This document shows positions 1-6,744 of a DNA stretch of 8,235 nucleotides, piece after piece (positions within the stretch are counted from its first letter, which is position 1; every line of letters starts with the position of its first letter). The position numbers and the translations under genes were made by a program. Under the pieces are notes generated by a model, which had not been told where the DNA came from, did no database searches, and saw only the letters and a program-made list of their open reading frames with translations. The stretch is from Pseudanabaenales cyanobacterium (lineage in GTDB: Bacteria > Cyanobacteriota > Cyanobacteriia > Phormidesmidales > Phormidesmidaceae): positions 1 through 8,235 of the forward strand of contig JAKSDM010001337.1 in NCBI GenBank assembly GCA_022360135.1. The letters run 5' to 3'.

Positions 1-1
1 A

Positions 2-1159
2 GTCTCGACCAATCTCTTTCGAGAAGCCGAATTGGTCACTTTGCTGAATCCACATCATCGTCTTCCGGATTTATCATTTCCTACACTGCCTGCAGCGGTT
101 TATGATTCATCCCCTGAGGATTTTCGAGGCGCTGTGTTTGCAGCCTTGCGATTTATGGCGAACCAGTTTTCTGGCGTGGTCACAGCGCCGCTGGCGTTCC
201 CAAATCAAACCCAAGGTAGCAGCGCCGATACCGATCGTCTAGGGGAGCGGCGCTCCCTCAAACCCGCAAACGCGATCGCAATTCCTAGTCTTATTCAGGA
301 TTTGCCAGCGAATGTGTCTGTGACCTTACGATTTATCTCAAGTCAGCTGGCTTCAGTGGCAGCCCCGGCGCCGCTGGCGTTATCACATCCAACCCAGGGT
401 AAAGACGCCGATGCAGAGAGTCCAGGGCGGAAGCGCTCCCTCAAACCATTTATTGCAAGCGCGATCGCGAATCCCCTGCAGAATTTGCCGACGAATGTGT
501 TTGCGGCCTTACGGTTGATCTCAAGCCAGTTTGCTGCAGCCGTCACCCCGGGGCCACTAACATTAACCAGTCAAACCCAAGGTAAAAGTACTGATGCAGA
601 GAGTCCAGGGCGAAAGCACTCCCTCAAACCATTGATTGCAAGCGCGATCGCGAATCCCCTGCAGAATTTGCAAACTAGTATATTTGGAGCCTTACGGTTG
701 ATCTCAAGCCAGCTTTCCGCCCTCGTTCCAGAACCACTGGCATTACCCAGCCAAACCCAAGGTAAACAGACTGTTGCAGAAAATTCAGACGATCAGCGTC
801 CCGGCCAATCAGGCGGCACGGATACAAACTCAGTCTGGAAAACCCACTTATCAGACAGGTTAGGACAGTTAGGCCAGAGCGCCTCCTCAACTTCCCAGAT
901 CCTGGCGCAACCGCCTCAACTCAGGATCGTGGATATTGACTTGCAAATCGGGCTAGAAGAGAAGTCGCCAGACTTATCAGCCTCCTCAGCTCAGGCCGCC
1001 GCCATCGGTCAGGATTGGATAGACGCCCAAGCAACTTTTGTAGAATATCTTGAGCATCCTCTAGAAAAGTTGCTCAGATGGTTAGATCAAGCCATGCTGG
1101 TTATGGAGAAGTGGGTACTTCAGCTAATTCAGATAAGCAAACGTCTGCACCGACCTTAA
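2..1159 (+). CDS. Repeat-containing protein of unknown function, 5' end missing
   Basis: The reading frame is open from base 2, so the gene almost certainly begins left of the window. A TTG at 32 could be read as a start, but it has no ribosome binding site and in-frame codons continue upstream of it. Numbering from that TTG, residues 14-257 form tandem units of about 61 residues, each holding an amphipathic stretch (as in ALRLISSQ), a proline-rich turn, a TQGK motif and SLKP. Residues 258-330 are polar and probably disordered. Residues 331-366 (EYLEHPLEKLLRW, then LDQAMLVMEKW) look like a compact helical tail and are the part most likely to be conserved. I see no signal peptide or membrane span in the visible part and do not recognise the family. 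Three HIP1 octamers lie inside the repeats. It is followed by psbI after 173 bp. Confidence 0.75.
   Translation, partial: VSTNLFREAELVTLLNPHHRLPDLSFPTLPAAVYDSSPEDFRGAVFAALRFMANQFSGVVTAPLAFPNQTQGSSADTDRLGERRSLKPANAIAIPSLIQDLPANVSVTLRFISSQLASVAAPAPLALSHPTQGKDADAESPGRKRSLKPFIASAIANPLQNLPTNVFAALRLISSQFAAAVTPGPLTLTSQTQGKSTDAESPGRKHSLKPLIASAIANPLQNLQTSIFGALRLISSQLSALVPEPLALPSQTQGKQTVAENSDDQRPGQSGGTDTNSVWKTHLSDRLGQLGQSASSTSQILAQPPQLRIVDIDLQIGLEEKSPDLSASSAQAAAIGQDWIDAQATFVEYLEHPLEKLLRWLDQAMLVMEKWVLQLIQISKRLHRP
71..802 (+). repeat. In-frame tandem repeat, four units of 183 bp
   Basis: SLKP recurs at residues 75, 136 and 197 (bases 254, 437 and 620), an exact period of 61 codons. The units are 254-436, 437-619 and 620-802, and a more diverged unit precedes them at about 71-253. 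Units two and three are nearly identical in DNA around their junctions: about 75 bases starting near 410 match those starting near 593 with only a few differences. This points to recent duplication rather than protein-level convergence. The first two units match mainly in protein. Confidence 0.85.
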
Positions 1160-1191
1160 GTAGACTCGACACTGAACTTAAAGCAGCGGAA

Positions 1192-1295
1192 TAGCTTGAG
1201 GGGGGAACGTTTCGGCTGCGATCGCGTCCAGAAAGATAAATAGCTCCAAGCTAATATCGTCAAAGCAGAGGAATGTGTAACATTTGACGATATTA
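1192..1295. other. Two abutting stem-loops upstream of psbI
   Basis: The second stem is perfect: TAATATCGTCAAA at 1252-1264 is the reverse complement of 1283-1295, with an 18-base loop. The first stem pairs TAGCTTG (1192-1198) with CAAGCTA (1247-1253) and extends by two pairs past a one-base bulge. The stems overlap by two bases, so they either stack or compete at the junction. No T-tract follows on the plus strand, so a standard intrinsic terminator for the upstream gene is doubtful. Other options are an operator, a structured psbI leader or an RNA-processing site. I found no convincing -35/-10 pair here; TATTAT at 1291-1296 overlaps the right arm and lacks a -35. The first loop contains the HIP1 site at 1218. 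Confidence 0.6.
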
Positions 1296-1332
1296 TAACT
1301 CTAGGTTAAGAATGCGTTTTGGAGAGCTTTCA

Positions 1333-1449
1333 ATGCTGGCGCTTAAAGTAATCGTTTACATTACTGTCTTTTTCTTCATCGGTTTATTTGTATTCGGTTT
1401 CCTGAATGGAGACCCAACTCGTAACCCTGGTCGGAAAGATTTTGATTAG
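1333..1449 (+). CDS. psbI: Photosystem II reaction center protein I (PsbI)
   Basis: This encodes a 38-residue single-span thylakoid protein of photosystem II. In the established complex PsbI sits beside D1 and CP43 and joins D1 early in assembly. The sequence shows the usual form: MLALKV at the N-terminus, a hydrophobic span at about residues 5-24 (VIVYITVFFFIGLFVFGF), then the diagnostic DPTRNPGRKD at 27-36, ending in FD. Length matches the family exactly. The ATG at 1333 is preferred because GGAG at 1321-1324 lies 8 bases upstream and because it gives the canonical N-terminus. An in-frame ATG at 1312 would add seven residues (MRFGELS) not found in known PsbI, and the ribosome binding site lies inside that extension. 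A terminator follows at 1495, so it is probably transcribed alone or as the last gene of its unit. Confidence 0.97.
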   Translation: MLALKVIVYITVFFFIGLFVFGFLNGDPTRNPGRKDFD

Positions 1450-1494
1450 TCAAAATATTGATTGATTAGATTGTAAATTGCCGTTCAGGACAAC

Positions 1495-1520
1495 TAGCCC
1501 GCTTTGTCGGGCTATATTTT
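1495..1520 (+). terminator. Intrinsic terminator of psbI
   Basis: TAGCCCG (1495-1501) pairs perfectly with CGGGCTA (1508-1514) around a six-base loop, followed by TATTTT. It ends 21 bases before the next start codon, so it sits in the leader region of the LptD-like gene and could also affect that gene's expression. Confidence 0.8.
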
Positions 1521-1541
1521 CGTCTTGATTTATCGCTGAAA

Positions 1542-4025
1542 ATGCCTTATCCAGTTCTCCCTCCAGAGCTGCCTCCCGCCATTGAAGTATCGCAAGTCAG
1601 CGAAAGCAGCAATTTGGGTAGCCCTTTATCCGCCATCTCAACCTCATCCCCTGCTTCGTCAGACTTATTATCCTCTGATTCAGAGGAAAAAGATACTGCA
1701 ACTATCACCGTTATATCCCCGCTCCAAAACCTCAAAGCAAGCAGCTCAAAACCGATCGTTCCAGGGATATATTCCCTCAATTTTCATACCCTTGCCGTTG
1801 ATCAGGCGAATTTGCTAGGCCCTCCGTTAGCAATTAGCATCAGCGATGACTCAGGTTCTGCCAGTTCTCTCGCGGTTGATTGGGTAAGCGCATCATTGCC
1901 CTCGCCTCCAAGGATTTATCCCCTCGAATTAGATGCGCCCCAACCTACCTTCACTGAGGCGCCCTCGACACATGAGGCTGTTCAAAACACAGCTCAACCC
2001 GAAACGATCCCCATCCCAGCTCCAACACTTGAGGTTGAAACAGGTGGGGAGACGCCAGAGTTAGAAGATAGTGAAGGAGACGCCCTGCAATCCGACACTA
2101 ACGAACCCCAAAGAGATATTGAGCAGCCCCAGCGAGTTGAGCTAGAGACCGGGACTGATTTTGTAAACACCCTGGATTTAACCGCTGATCAGCAAGAATA
2201 TGACCCGGAACGGCAGGTGATTATCGCCCAGGGCAATGTGGTGATGCGGGTGGCCAATGGCGTTCTGGACGCCGATCAGCTTTGGATAAATCTGGTGAAT
2301 CGCTTTGCAGTGGCGGAAGGTAATGTTTCGTTAACTCGGGGTGAGCAGGTTCTGCGCGGTGAAAGGGTTGAATATAACTTTACCCAAGGGCAGGGGACCT
2401 TCTTCAGCGCCAGCGGCGAAATTTTTCTGACCTCTTTAGGTTCAGATATATCGAGTCCCCTTCCCAACGATATCGCTGCTCAAGCAAATCTTCCGATTAG
2501 CGATCGCCTGACTAATCAACCTGTGCAGAATGTTAGAAGTACAGGGGCTCTGTCTTTGGGAACTGGCGGCTTTGCTTTTGGAGATGGAGAAGGTATTCCG
2601 AATTTCAATCCCGATGCTCAAGGAAATGTAAGACGTCTGCGATTTGAGGCCGCTCAGATAGAGTTCGACGCCGAGGGATGGCAGGCTGAAAATATCCGAG
2701 TCACCAATGATCCCTTCTCTCCACCTGAACTCGAGCTGCGAGCTGATACGGCCCAGCTTAGGAGTATTTCGCTGACACAGGATGAATTGCTAGCCTCCAA
2801 CGCCCGCTTAGTGTTTGACCAGGGATTTACGCTGCCGCTACTGCGACGGCGTATTTTAATCAACCGAGGCGAGGTCGATAATAACGACCTAAATCCTCTA
2901 GCGGCAAGCATTGGGATTGATGGTGAAGACCGGGGGGGAGTTTTTATTGAGAATACCTTCAGAGTATTGTCCACCGATCGAGCCAACGTTAGATTAACGC
3001 CCCAGTTCTTTTTGGAAAGATTTCTCAGTGTAGCCGATAGTGATCCCACCGATCCTTCTGTCTATGGCTTGCTCGCCGACGCCAGGGTTCAACTCAGTCC
3101 TAGAACTTCAATACAAGGATCGGCATCGCTCATTAGTCTGGAGCTTGACGACTTAGACGATAACGCTCGGGTAAATTTGCAGGGACAGCAATTGATTGGC
3201 AACCATGCCCTAATCCTTGAATACAGCTACCGCGATCGATTATTCAACGGTTCGCTAGGCTTTCAGGATGTTCAGAGTAGTGTGGGGGCGGTGGTAACCT
3301 CACCCGTTGTTCAGATTGGGAACACCGGCCTAAATCTTAGTTATCAAGCAGGCGCTCAGTTCATTAATGCAAAGACCGATCGCATCGATCTGCTAGAGCC
3401 TATACGCAATAACGATCGAATCAGCTTGGGACGATTCCAGGCAAGCGCTGCGCTGAGTCGAGGTTTTATGCTTTGGCAAGGAAAGGGATTACCCCCCACA
3501 GCAACTGAAGGTCTAAGATATACACCCAGCCCAGTCGTGCCCTTTTTATATTTGTCAGCTGGGATTACAGGAGTCGCAACCTACTATACAAGTGAAGACT
3601 TTCAGGGAACCCTAACAGGCAGCATTGGTCTTTCAGGCCAAATTGGTCATTTTTCTCGTCCCTTCCTGGATTTCACCAGTTTCAATTTAACCTATTCACA
3701 AGCCTTACTAATAGGTACGGAATCTCCCTTTGAATTTGACCGCGCTGCAGATCTCCAAGTCCTCTCAGGGGGGATTATTCAGCAAATCTATGGTCCCATT
3801 CGTGTCGGATTTCAAACCTCACTCAACCTGGATTCAAGTGAAGAAATTAATACAGATTTGATTCTAGAATATAGCCGTCGAACCTATGGGATATTAGTTC
3901 GCTTCAATCCAGTTCAAAGAACAGGATTTGTCGGCCTGAGGATTAACGATTTCGATTGGACCGGGAGTTCTCCAGCGTTTGGAGGCTCAGGAACACGTAG
4001 AGTCGAAGGGGGTGTTATTCGCTAG
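1542..4025 (+). CDS. DUF3769-type LptD/OstA-like outer-membrane beta-barrel protein
   Basis: This 827-residue protein matches in layout the cyanobacterial DUF3769 family, which is LptD-like and thought to act in the outer membrane, probably in lipopolysaccharide export. Residues 1-206 are rich in Ser, Pro and Glu and probably disordered. Residues 211-295 form an OstA/LptA-like beta domain (LDLTADQQEYD, then QGNVVMRVANGVLDADQL, AEGNVSL, GERVEYN). A second related set of strands at about 362-412 contains NDPFSPPELELRA (389-401). The rest is alternating beta-strand sequence expected of a barrel, ending in the typical YGILVRFNPVQRTGFVGLRI and DFDW (to 806). No N-terminal signal peptide is visible, which is odd for an exported protein. 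The frame is open back to 1470 but has no ATG, GTG or TTG there, so the ATG at 1542 is the best start despite lacking a clear ribosome binding site. The exact substrate is inference. Confidence 0.9.
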   Translation: MPYPVLPPELPPAIEVSQVSESSNLGSPLSAISTSSPASSDLLSSDSEEKDTATITVISPLQNLKASSSKPIVPGIYSLNFHTLAVDQANLLGPPLAISISDDSGSASSLAVDWVSASLPSPPRIYPLELDAPQPTFTEAPSTHEAVQNTAQPETIPIPAPTLEVETGGETPELEDSEGDALQSDTNEPQRDIEQPQRVELETGTDFVNTLDLTADQQEYDPERQVIIAQGNVVMRVANGVLDADQLWINLVNRFAVAEGNVSLTRGEQVLRGERVEYNFTQGQGTFFSASGEIFLTSLGSDISSPLPNDIAAQANLPISDRLTNQPVQNVRSTGALSLGTGGFAFGDGEGIPNFNPDAQGNVRRLRFEAAQIEFDAEGWQAENIRVTNDPFSPPELELRADTAQLRSISLTQDELLASNARLVFDQGFTLPLLRRRILINRGEVDNNDLNPLAASIGIDGEDRGGVFIENTFRVLSTDRANVRLTPQFFLERFLSVADSDPTDPSVYGLLADARVQLSPRTSIQGSASLISLELDDLDDNARVNLQGQQLIGNHALILEYSYRDRLFNGSLGFQDVQSSVGAVVTSPVVQIGNTGLNLSYQAGAQFINAKTDRIDLLEPIRNNDRISLGRFQASAALSRGFMLWQGKGLPPTATEGLRYTPSPVVPFLYLSAGITGVATYYTSEDFQGTLTGSIGLSGQIGHFSRPFLDFTSFNLTYSQALLIGTESPFEFDRAADLQVLSGGIIQQIYGPIRVGFQTSLNLDSSEEINTDLILEYSRRTYGILVRFNPVQRTGFVGLRINDFDWTGSSPAFGGSGTRRVEGGVIR

Positions 4026-4122
4026 TTATCCCCTTGTTAAACTAGAGATTAGAGGTTTGTCAGAAATTCTCTAAGAGTAAGGTGCTTTTTTCTAGCTGCT
4101 CGATTCATTCTAAACTAGAGCC

Positions 4123-4992
4123 ATGACTGCACCCAGTATAGAGCGCTTTTCTGAAGAGGCTTCAGCGCTTCTCCAACACTATAGCTTCGATTTGGCAGGT
4201 TACAGTACTGACCACTTAATTGCAGGTTGGCAACAGACTTATTCGGCTAGCTGGATCCGCACCGCTGTGATAGAGGCGCTTTATCAAGGTCGCTACAAAG
4301 CAGTTTCGGTAGAGCAAATTCTTTTATTTTGGCTTCGACGAGGCCAACCCTTGCGCCATTTTAATCATGAATTTGAGCGTATTATTTGCAATCAATCTGG
4401 CCACAAGCGAACCCACAGAAACTGCCCAATGATACATATTTCAGAGCCTTCACTTTCAGCTTTCTCCACAACAAACTTAGTTGAGCAAGGCAGCGATCAC
4501 CTCATGCAGCAACCATATCCTTCTGCATCAGAAACTGAGACTAATTCGCCACCTGAATCATCCACTGAACCAATAGATCAGCAACTTATTTCGCCAATCT
4601 CTAATCACTCTACAAGAGATCATTCATCTGCAAGCAACCATGCAAAAAAATTAAATCATCAACTTCCCACCCATGAATTGGCATCTCTAGAAAATCTAAC
4701 CGAATCATCCGCCATAGAGTCTTCCAATCATAAAGCTGATGATTTTGCTCTCCCGAACAACCAGGCATTACTCAACCCGATCTGGCAATTAAACCAATCA
4801 GCAGCAGCATCCGAGTCTCAGCATAAGACCCCATCAGATGGCGGAGCGGCAAAGTTAACAACAGGCAGGAATAGCAAAAACAATACTTCAATTCATCAAT
4901 TTAGGCCAGCAAGTGACCGTTCAGAATTCTATCTCAAGCTTCGAGCCGTTGCTCAACAATCTAAAAATGGCATATTAAACCCAGTCGATTAA
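4123..4992 (+). CDS. Conserved cyanobacterial protein of unknown function with disordered centre
   Basis: The 289-residue product resembles a cyanobacterial protein family that I recognise by pattern but for which I know no function. The N-terminal part (about 5-90) is helical and well ordered, with ASWIRTAVIEALYQGRYKAV (42-61, approximately), SVEQILLFWLRRGQ and HFNHEFERII (79-88). Residues 95-250 are rich in Ser, Asn, Gln and His, are of low complexity and probably lack structure. The C-terminus has a second conserved block, IHQFRPASDRSEFYLKLRAV (257-276), that looks like a docking helix. No membrane span, signal peptide or catalytic motif is visible. It starts 97 bp after the LptD-like gene and ends 15 bp from the convergent GntR gene; I see no terminator hairpin in that gap. 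The ribosome binding site is weak. No HIP1 sites occur in it. Confidence 0.85.
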   Translation: MTAPSIERFSEEASALLQHYSFDLAGYSTDHLIAGWQQTYSASWIRTAVIEALYQGRYKAVSVEQILLFWLRRGQPLRHFNHEFERIICNQSGHKRTHRNCPMIHISEPSLSAFSTTNLVEQGSDHLMQQPYPSASETETNSPPESSTEPIDQQLISPISNHSTRDHSSASNHAKKLNHQLPTHELASLENLTESSAIESSNHKADDFALPNNQALLNPIWQLNQSAAASESQHKTPSDGGAAKLTTGRNSKNNTSIHQFRPASDRSEFYLKLRAVAQQSKNGILNPVD

Positions 4993-5007
4993 TCCTGCAT
5001 AACACTG

Positions 5008-6000
5008 TTAATTGAGCAATTTCGCCAATTGAAGAGATGATATGCGCGCCTTCAAAATCGACATGCTGGTCTGATCAACGCTTAAATTAAAAACCATTAC
5101 CTTATCAGACTGAGAGGTATATTGACGCAAGCGATGTTCAGCCGCCAGAGAAGTACAAACACCATCAACCTGTTCAAAAAGCTGGCGATTTTGTTGAAGT
5201 TCTTTTAGAGATAGCGCTTGAAACTCTACGTGGGAAATACCAGCTCGTTCTAATAGACGCTTCATCACCAAACTATCTTCTCTCTCAATACTGACCAACA
5301 AAATCCGTGCATTACGCGGTAACGATGAAATCTTGGTCAGTAAATGTAGGTTTGGCTTGACATCAACAGCAATAACCTCCTGCTCGGGAGCAGCTATTTG
5401 AGTAACTTCCCAAAGGTATTGAGTCGTCGTAACGACGAGATCCGCAGCCAAAAGCTCGCTCATTGCTCTTAGCTGATTCGCCTTTAATTCTTCCAAATGA
5501 ATTAATAGTAAAGGGACTTCTATATCTGAGCAGATAGCCTCATACACTATCTCTACATAAGGTCCTGGGCCTTCTACAAACACTAAACTAGGAAGGTGTA
5601 ATTGATTTTGACTCAATACTACTGCTTCAGCATAGGCTGCTACAGCAAATTCAGACGGGCCTAATCCAAGCTGGCTAGCTGTAATGGAAGCTTGACTCAG
5701 CAGACTATAAAGGAGCTTGTGGTTAAGCAACTTATGCACTGCCTCAGTATCCGCAACAAAAGTTCCTTTCCCTCTTTTGGCCGCCAAATAACCAGATTCG
5801 ATCAGCTGATTGTAAACGCCTGCAATCGTATTGTGATTAACTCCCAAATACTCTGCTAATTGAGTCACCGTGGGTAAGAAATCGTCAGGCGCTAGCTTTC
5901 CTAGCATGATCAAGAGCTTAATTTGGCCAATAATTTGGGCGCTGATTGTGATTGGAGCTTTAGCATTAATAAGAATGTATTTCAAAACAGAACTAGACAC
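5008..6000 (-). CDS. GntR-family transcriptional regulator
   Basis: This is a 330-residue DNA-binding regulator. Residues 14-83 form a GntR winged helix-turn-helix: PITISAQIIGQIK (16-28), LPTVTQLAEYLGVNHNTIAG (42-61, the recognition helix region), VYNQLIESGYL and the wing RGKGTFVAD (76-84). Residues 90-330 form an alpha/beta domain with PLLLIHLEE, DLVVTTTQYLWEV, EVIAVDVKPNLHLL and ARILLVSIE. This resembles the Rossmann-like effector domains of GntR regulators from cyanobacteria and other bacteria, not a UTRA or FCD domain. Length is close to that of cyanobacterial PlmA, but the HTH differs clearly from what I recall of PlmA, so I do not assign that name. The start is GTG at 6000; an in-frame TAA lies 18-15 bases upstream, so no longer start exists. 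The ribosome binding site is not evident. The effector and targets are unknown; palindromes upstream suggest self-regulation. Confidence 0.92.
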   Translation of the reverse strand: MSSSVLKYILINAKAPITISAQIIGQIKLLIMLGKLAPDDFLPTVTQLAEYLGVNHNTIAGVYNQLIESGYLAAKRGKGTFVADTEAVHKLLNHKLLYSLLSQASITASQLGLGPSEFAVAAYAEAVVLSQNQLHLPSLVFVEGPGPYVEIVYEAICSDIEVPLLLIHLEELKANQLRAMSELLAADLVVTTTQYLWEVTQIAAPEQEVIAVDVKPNLHLLTKISSLPRNARILLVSIEREDSLVMKRLLERAGISHVEFQALSLKELQQNRQLFEQVDGVCTSLAAEHRLRQYTSQSDKVMVFNLSVDQTSMSILKARISSLQLAKLLN

Positions 6001-6041
6001 AACAACACAGGGAGCTTAACGCAGGTTGACAGAAGTGAATG

Positions 6042-6059
6042 CCGGGAACATTTTCCCGG
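6042..6059. promoter_or_regulatory. Palindrome in the leader of the GntR gene
   Basis: CCGGGAA (6042-6048) and TTCCCGG (6053-6059) are perfect inverted repeats around CATT, 42 bases ahead of the GntR start codon. The site falls downstream of the candidate promoter, so it could be a roadblock operator or an RNA hairpin in the leader. It is GC-rich in an AT-rich spacer. Confidence 0.5.
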
Positions 6060-6077
6060 TAAGGCTTCCTCAGGTTT

Positions 6078-6094
6078 TACCAATCTACTTGGTA
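6078..6094. promoter_or_regulatory. Candidate GntR operator
   Basis: TACCAA (6078-6083) and TTGGTA (6089-6094) form a perfect inverted repeat with a five-base centre. It overlaps the candidate -10 box of the GntR promoter (6082-6087), which is where a repressor regulating its own gene would bind. Small dimeric palindromes of this size suit GntR dimers. The link to this regulator is inference. Confidence 0.45.
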
Positions 6095-6110
6095 TTCCAT
6101 CACTGGACAA
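6082..6110 (-). promoter_or_regulatory. Candidate promoter of the GntR gene
   Basis: On the minus strand TTGTCC (6110-6105) and TAGATT (6087-6082) are separated by 17 bases. They match the -35 consensus at four of six positions and the -10 consensus at four of six. Transcription would begin near 6075, leaving a leader of about 75 bases containing the 6042-6059 palindrome. Confidence 0.35.
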
Positions 6111-6164
6111 CCATGATATAGGGTTGTTTTTGAATTTCACCAAGACTTGACAATGGAGATTGAT

Positions 6165-6254
6165 ATGAATAACCCTAACCAAGAATCCTTTACAAGGATT
6201 AGTAGTTCTTACAGAGAATCTTACAGAGCAGAAGATGTCAATGCTCAAACATAA
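6165..6254 (+). CDS. Possible 29-residue small protein
   Basis: A short frame runs from ATG 6165 to TAA 6252-6254. Its support is GGAG at 6155-6158, six bases before the ATG, in an otherwise empty spacer. The peptide is hydrophilic and begins MNNPNQESFTRISSS. It contains a four-codon duplication: SYRE then SYRA, from the 10-bp direct repeat TCTTACAGAG at 6207-6216 and 6219-6228. The 17-bp palindrome 6184-6200 (AATCCTT and AAGGATT around TAC) also falls inside. An extended -10-like TGATATAGG at 6114-6122 could start its transcript, divergently from the GntR gene. It resembles no family I know, and it may be the stub of a decayed gene or chance. Confidence 0.35.
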   Translation: MNNPNQESFTRISSSYRESYRAEDVNAQT

Positions 6255-6469
6255 AAATCACAAAGATTCCAATAACAATCATGCAGAACCCTTAGCTCTG
6301 ATAATTCTAAGTGCTGTCAAATAGACTATAGATAAATTCTTCAATCACCACACAAACACCTATGGCGCATCGTTTACTAGAGCATCACCCGTCGCCGCCT
6401 CAACAAGAATAATCTAATTCAACATAATTTATTATACCTTCTTAATAGTATTTCACAAGTAGCTTTCTT

Positions 6470-6531
6470 ATTGGAACGTTACCAGAGCCCCAATAGCCCT
6501 ACTCCCCCATCAATAGGTTAATCGTTCCAGT
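6470..6531. other. Bulged stem-loop with C-rich loop
   Basis: Bases 6470-6478 pair with 6523-6531 as nine consecutive pairs, one of them G-U, centred on GGAACG and CGTTCC. The stem then continues through TTA/TAA and CC/GG past two one-base bulges. The remaining loop of 32 bases is rich in C (CCCC and CCCCC runs) and contains CAATAG twice. The shape would suit a small structured RNA on the plus strand, but I found no convincing promoter. Confidence 0.4.
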
Positions 6532-6602
6532 CTAAATTCAGAGAGGCTGTATGAAGAGCGTTTGCTCACCTTAACCCGCCTGAAAAAGCGACGAAACCCG
6601 CC

Positions 6603-6619
6603 AAAAAAGTTCCTTTTTT
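6603..6619 (+). terminator. Weak terminator-like A/T hairpin
   Basis: AAAAAAG (6603-6609) pairs with CTTTTTT (6613-6619) around TTC, with partial GCC/GGC pairing outside. The stem has few G-C pairs. It could end a transcript from the 6470 stem-loop region or be a chance A/T symmetry. Confidence 0.25.
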
Positions 6620-6710
6620 GATGGGCAGTTCATGAGGATATAAATAATTTCAGACTATCTAATGGAGAATTTATCAGGTGTCCTCTAAGACAAAACTATT
6701 CGATTAGCAA

Positions 6711-6744
6711 TTTTCAGAGAAATTGTATGCAACGTCTCTGAAAA
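6711..6744. repeat. Hairpin with a perfect 10-bp stem
   Basis: TTTTCAGAGA (6711-6720) is the exact reverse complement of TCTCTGAAAA (6735-6744). Inside it, across a two-by-two internal loop, TTG (6723-6725) pairs with CAA (6730-6732) around TATG. No T-run follows on either strand, so it is not a standard terminator. It may be part of a small RNA or the end of a lost mobile element. Confidence 0.5.

Noticed and set aside
343..890. Two minus-strand frames inside the repeat gene (343-546 and 675-890)
   Set aside because: They are antisense shadows of the repeat-coding sequence, with no ribosome binding site or family resemblance.
1286..1312. TTGACG-like and TATTAT sequences ahead of psbI as a promoter
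   Set aside because: TTGACG (1284-1289) would put the -10 at the start-codon region, and TATTAT (1291-1296) has no -35 at the right distance; both also lie in the inverted repeat.
1547..3049. Frames in other registers within the LptD-like gene, including one of 131 codons on the minus strand
   Set aside because: The plus-strand frame covers them with strong family features; none of them has recognisable domains.
4038..4120. The 10-mer TAAACTAGAG repeated at 4038-4047 and 4111-4120 around the 4026-4122 gap
   Set aside because: Two copies of a short AT-rich word without dyad symmetry or promoter spacing; not enough to call a regulatory site.
5923..6248. A 75-codon plus frame and an 88-codon minus frame around the GntR start
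   Set aside because: They overlap the GntR HTH coding or its promoter palindromes and show no domain character. The minus frame would also cover the candidate promoter.
6362..6412. A 16-codon frame starting MAHRLLEHH in a GC-rich patch
   Set aside because: No ribosome binding site, and too short to support; the GC-rich patch could be a remnant of something larger, but nothing identifies it.
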